DNA of 64,000 nt from Saccharopolyspora gloriosae. GTDB lineage: Bacteria; Actinomycetota; Actinomycetes; Mycobacteriales; Pseudonocardiaceae. The translations under genes and the position numbers were made by a program. The notes beneath the pieces are model-generated. The model ran no database searches and was not told the DNA's origin. It saw only the letters and a program-made list of their open reading frames with translations. The stretch spans positions 1,923,501-1,987,500 of the forward strand of contig NZ_JACHIV010000001.1 in assembly GCF_014203325.1 (NCBI RefSeq), given 5' to 3'. Position 1 is the stretch's first letter, and the number at the start of each line of letters is the position of its first letter. Shown in pieces: positions 61,689 through 64,000 of this stretch.

Positions 61689-64000
61689 ATGAACCTGGGC
61701 GAGAACTCCGCCGAGCTGCCCGCGTCCGAGGCCGAACTCGGCATCTGGATCGCCGAACAGGCCCGCTCCGGACAGCGCTCGCGGTACCTGTGGGGCGAGT
61801 ACGTCGACATCACCGGGCCGCTGGAGGTGGACGCGCTGGTGGCGGCGGTCCGCCTCGCCGCCCGCGACACCGAGGCGATCAACGCCGTGTTCGCGGAAGG
61901 ACCGGACGGGCGGCCTCGACGTCGCTCCCGCTGCGACGAACCCGACGTCGCCGTCCGGGACCTGCGCGCCGAAGCCGAACCGCACGCGGCGGCGCTGCGG
62001 CTGATGCGCGCGGAACTGGACCGGCCGGTGGACTTGGCGACCGGCCCGCTGTTCGGGGCGGAGGTGCTGCGCATCGCCGACGACCGGCACCTGCTGTTCC
62101 AGTGGGTGCACCACATCGCGCTCGACGGCGTCGGCATGACGCTGTTCTCCCAACGGGTCTCGGAGATCTACGCGCACCGCGTCGCGGGTGAGCCCGTGCC
62201 CGCCTGCCGCTGGGCGTCGTCGGCCGCGCTGCTGTCCGAAGAGGACGAGTACCGCCGCGGCGCCGAGTTCGACGCGGACCGGCGGTGGTGGCAGGACCGG
62301 CTCGCGGACGGCCCCGGGTTCCTGAGCATGGCGGCGCGTCCGGCCGCGGCCTCGGCGCAGTCGCTGCGGTCGAGCGCCGTCCTGGACGAGTCGGAGTTCG
62401 CCGGGATGCGCTCCGCCGCGCAACGGCTCGGGCAGCGCTGGTCAAGGCTGGTCGTGGCGGCCACTGCGCTGCACACCCACGCGGTGACGGGCAGCCGGGA
62501 CGTCGTGCTGAGCCTGCCGGTGCCGGGCCGGGCCACCGAGCTCAGCCGCACCGTGCCGTCGATGTCGGCGAACGTGCTGCCGCTGCGGCTGCACGTCGAC
62601 CCGGCCGCCACCGCCGGCGAGTTCGTCGAGCAGGTCGCCGCCGAGGTCGCCGGGGTGCAACGCCACCAGCGGTACCGGGGCGAGCGGTTGCGCCGCGAAC
62701 TCGGCTATCCCGAGGACGGCCGGGTGTTCTTCGGGCCGGTGGTGAACATCCAGAAGTTCGCCTACGGCCTGCGCTTCGGCGACTGCTCGGCGAGCGTGCA
62801 CAACGTGCAGGCCCCGCCGTCGGAGGACTTCTCCGTGGTCGCCTACGACCGGGGTGACGGGGAGCTGCGGTTCGACTTCGACGCGAATCCCGCCAACCAC
62901 GACGAGCAGCTGCTCGCGGCGGCTCGGGACCGGTTCCAGCGGTTGCTGCGACAGCTGGTGGACGCCCCGGCCGACACTCCGCTGGGCCGGTTCGAGGCGA
63001 TTTCCCGGCAGCAGCGCGCGGAAGTGCTCGCGGCCGGGGCCGGCGCACCGGCGGAACCGATTGCGCGCAACGCGATCGCGCTGTTCGCCGAGCAGGTGCG
63101 CGACCGGCCGGACTCGGTCTCGGTGACCTCGGCCGCCACCGGAGAGCGGTTGACCTACCGCGAACTCGACGCCCGCTCCGCCGCGCTGGCCGCCCGGTTG
63201 GTCGCGGCCGGGGTGGGCGCGGAGTCGCCGGTGGGACTGCTGGTGGAGCGGTCCGCGGACCTGGTGGTGGCGGTGCTGGCCGTGACTCGCGCGGGCGCGG
63301 CCTACGTGCCGCTGCACCGGGGCGACGCGCCCGACCGGCTGCGCACCATCGCGGACACCGCCCGGATCGAGCTGCTGCTCACCGACGTGGCGACCGACGA
63401 CTTCGCCGCGTGGTTCCGGGAACGGGGCCGGGTGCTCGACCTCGCCGAGCCCGCACCGGCGGCGCCGTCGGCGGAGGCCGCGGACCCCGTGCCGGAGCGG
63501 CTCGCGTGCGTGATGTTCACGTCCGGCTCCACCGGCGTGCCCAAGGGCGTCGCGATCACCCACGACAACCTGGTGCGGCTGGCCGCCGACCGGTGGTGGG
63601 CCGAAGGCGGCGCCCAGCGGGTGCTGCTGCACTCGCCGCACGCCTTCGACGCGTTGACCTTGGAGCTGTGGGTGCCGCTGCTCACCGGGGGAGAGGTGGT
63701 GCTGGCTCCGCCGGACGCCGCCGACCTCGGCGTGCTCGGCGAGACCGTCGCCGCCCACGGCATCACCGGGTTGTGGCTGACGGCGGGCCTGTTCGACGCG
63801 CTCAGCGAGGAGAACCCGGCTTGCCTGACCGGGGTGCGCCAGGTGTGGACCGGCGGTGACGTCGTCTCACCCGCCGCGGTGCGCCGGGTGCAGGACGCCG
63901 TGCCGGGGCTGACCGTGATCAACGGCTACGGGCCGACGGAGACGACGGTGTTCGCGACCCGGCAGCCCGTGCCGCCCGGTGCCGCGCTCGACGAGGTGAC
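61689..64000 (+). CDS. Non-ribosomal peptide synthetase, C-A..., truncated by window end
   Basis: Open from ATG 61689 (RBS GGTGAGGA) to the end of the window, at least 770 residues. A full condensation domain comes first, with HHIALDG (His141-His142, Asp146, Gly147). An adenylation domain follows: FTSGSTGVPKGVAITH (A3), FDALTLELW (A4) and NGYGPTETTVFAT (A5). Starting with a C domain suggests either acylation of the first residue or a subunit receiving a chain from another protein. Specificity positions read by motif alignment to GrsA as D-A-L-W-W-G-G-V-F, close to valine-type codes; low confidence. Confidence 0.95.
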   Translation, partial: MNLGENSAELPASEAELGIWIAEQARSGQRSRYLWGEYVDITGPLEVDALVAAVRLAARDTEAINAVFAEGPDGRPRRRSRCDEPDVAVRDLRAEAEPHAAALRLMRAELDRPVDLATGPLFGAEVLRIADDRHLLFQWVHHIALDGVGMTLFSQRVSEIYAHRVAGEPVPACRWASSAALLSEEDEYRRGAEFDADRRWWQDRLADGPGFLSMAARPAAASAQSLRSSAVLDESEFAGMRSAAQRLGQRWSRLVVAATALHTHAVTGSRDVVLSLPVPGRATELSRTVPSMSANVLPLRLHVDPAATAGEFVEQVAAEVAGVQRHQRYRGERLRRELGYPEDGRVFFGPVVNIQKFAYGLRFGDCSASVHNVQAPPSEDFSVVAYDRGDGELRFDFDANPANHDEQLLAAARDRFQRLLRQLVDAPADTPLGRFEAISRQQRAEVLAAGAGAPAEPIARNAIALFAEQVRDRPDSVSVTSAATGERLTYRELDARSAALAARLVAAGVGAESPVGLLVERSADLVVAVLAVTRAGAAYVPLHRGDAPDRLRTIADTARIELLLTDVATDDFAAWFRERGRVLDLAEPAPAAPSAEAADPVPERLACVMFTSGSTGVPKGVAITHDNLVRLAADRWWAEGGAQRVLLHSPHAFDALTLELWVPLLTGGEVVLAPPDAADLGVLGETVAAHGITGLWLTAGLFDALSEENPACLTGVRQVWTGGDVVSPAAVRRVQDAVPGLTVINGYGPTETTVFATRQPVPPGAALDEV

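Overview
The window is high-GC, gene-dense actinomycete chromosomal DNA. Many starts are GTG, one is TTG, stop/start overlaps of the ATGA or GTGA type are common, and several genes appear leaderless with a TANNNT -10 element 6-8 bases before the start codon. Gene content (a HelY / DUF4333 / 5'-3' exonuclease / PepE-type neighbourhood like Mycobacterium tuberculosis Rv2092c-Rv2089c, a mim/prm propane monooxygenase cluster, PapA-like acyltransferases, ESX-like proteins and an NRPS) suggests a mycelial actinomycete, possibly of the Pseudonocardiaceae; that placement is inference. No rRNA, tRNA, transposase, phage gene or CRISPR array was seen.

Layout. 1-11264 is mainly housekeeping: a truncated NB-ARC regulator, a lipid kinase, HelY helicase, a DUF4333 membrane protein, an Eis-like acetyltransferase, a 5'-3' exonuclease, an M24 peptidase and an Lrp regulator. 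11823-16279 holds three consecutive PapA-like acyltransferases. 16283-27257 carries a DMT transporter, amidase, OsmC protein, a TetR-controlled MMPL + YhgE/Pip export locus, a dienelactone hydrolase, a PPOX protein and a small secreted protein built of RDLA repeats. 27372-36016 is a complete soluble di-iron monooxygenase cluster: divergent GAF/Fis-type activator, hydroxylase alpha, reductase, hydroxylase beta, coupling protein, a small DUF59-like protein and a dedicated GroEL paralogue. 36345-47892 is mixed metabolism and regulation (LLM flavin oxidoreductase, FolD/Mtd1-like dehydrogenase, aldo-keto reductase, SulP remnant, STAS protein, Zn alcohol dehydrogenase, TetR/DUF4334 pair, Clp-N/HTH protein). 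48132-51500 contains a NERD protein and an operon of two YbaB-like proteins and two signal-less peptidoglycan hydrolases fused to ESX-like helical domains. 52695-56579 is a peptide/nickel-type ABC importer operon with a methyltransferase but no ATPase. 56968-57852 is a GH46 chitosanase. From 61689 an NRPS (C-A...) runs off the window.

The most unusual signal is non-coding. A dispersed, bipartite hairpin element occurs five times (about 1346, 8204, 19607, 36126 and 47946). Its 15-bp outer stem differs in sequence between copies but stays perfectly paired within each copy, and three of the five copies lie between convergent genes. A second dispersed family is a hairpin with a GCGA loop that occurs as inverted pairs at 5844-5985 and 57959-58100. 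Neither family encodes a protein or carries a recognisable transposase, so they look like structured-RNA, REP-like or MITE-like elements that deserve a genome-wide search.
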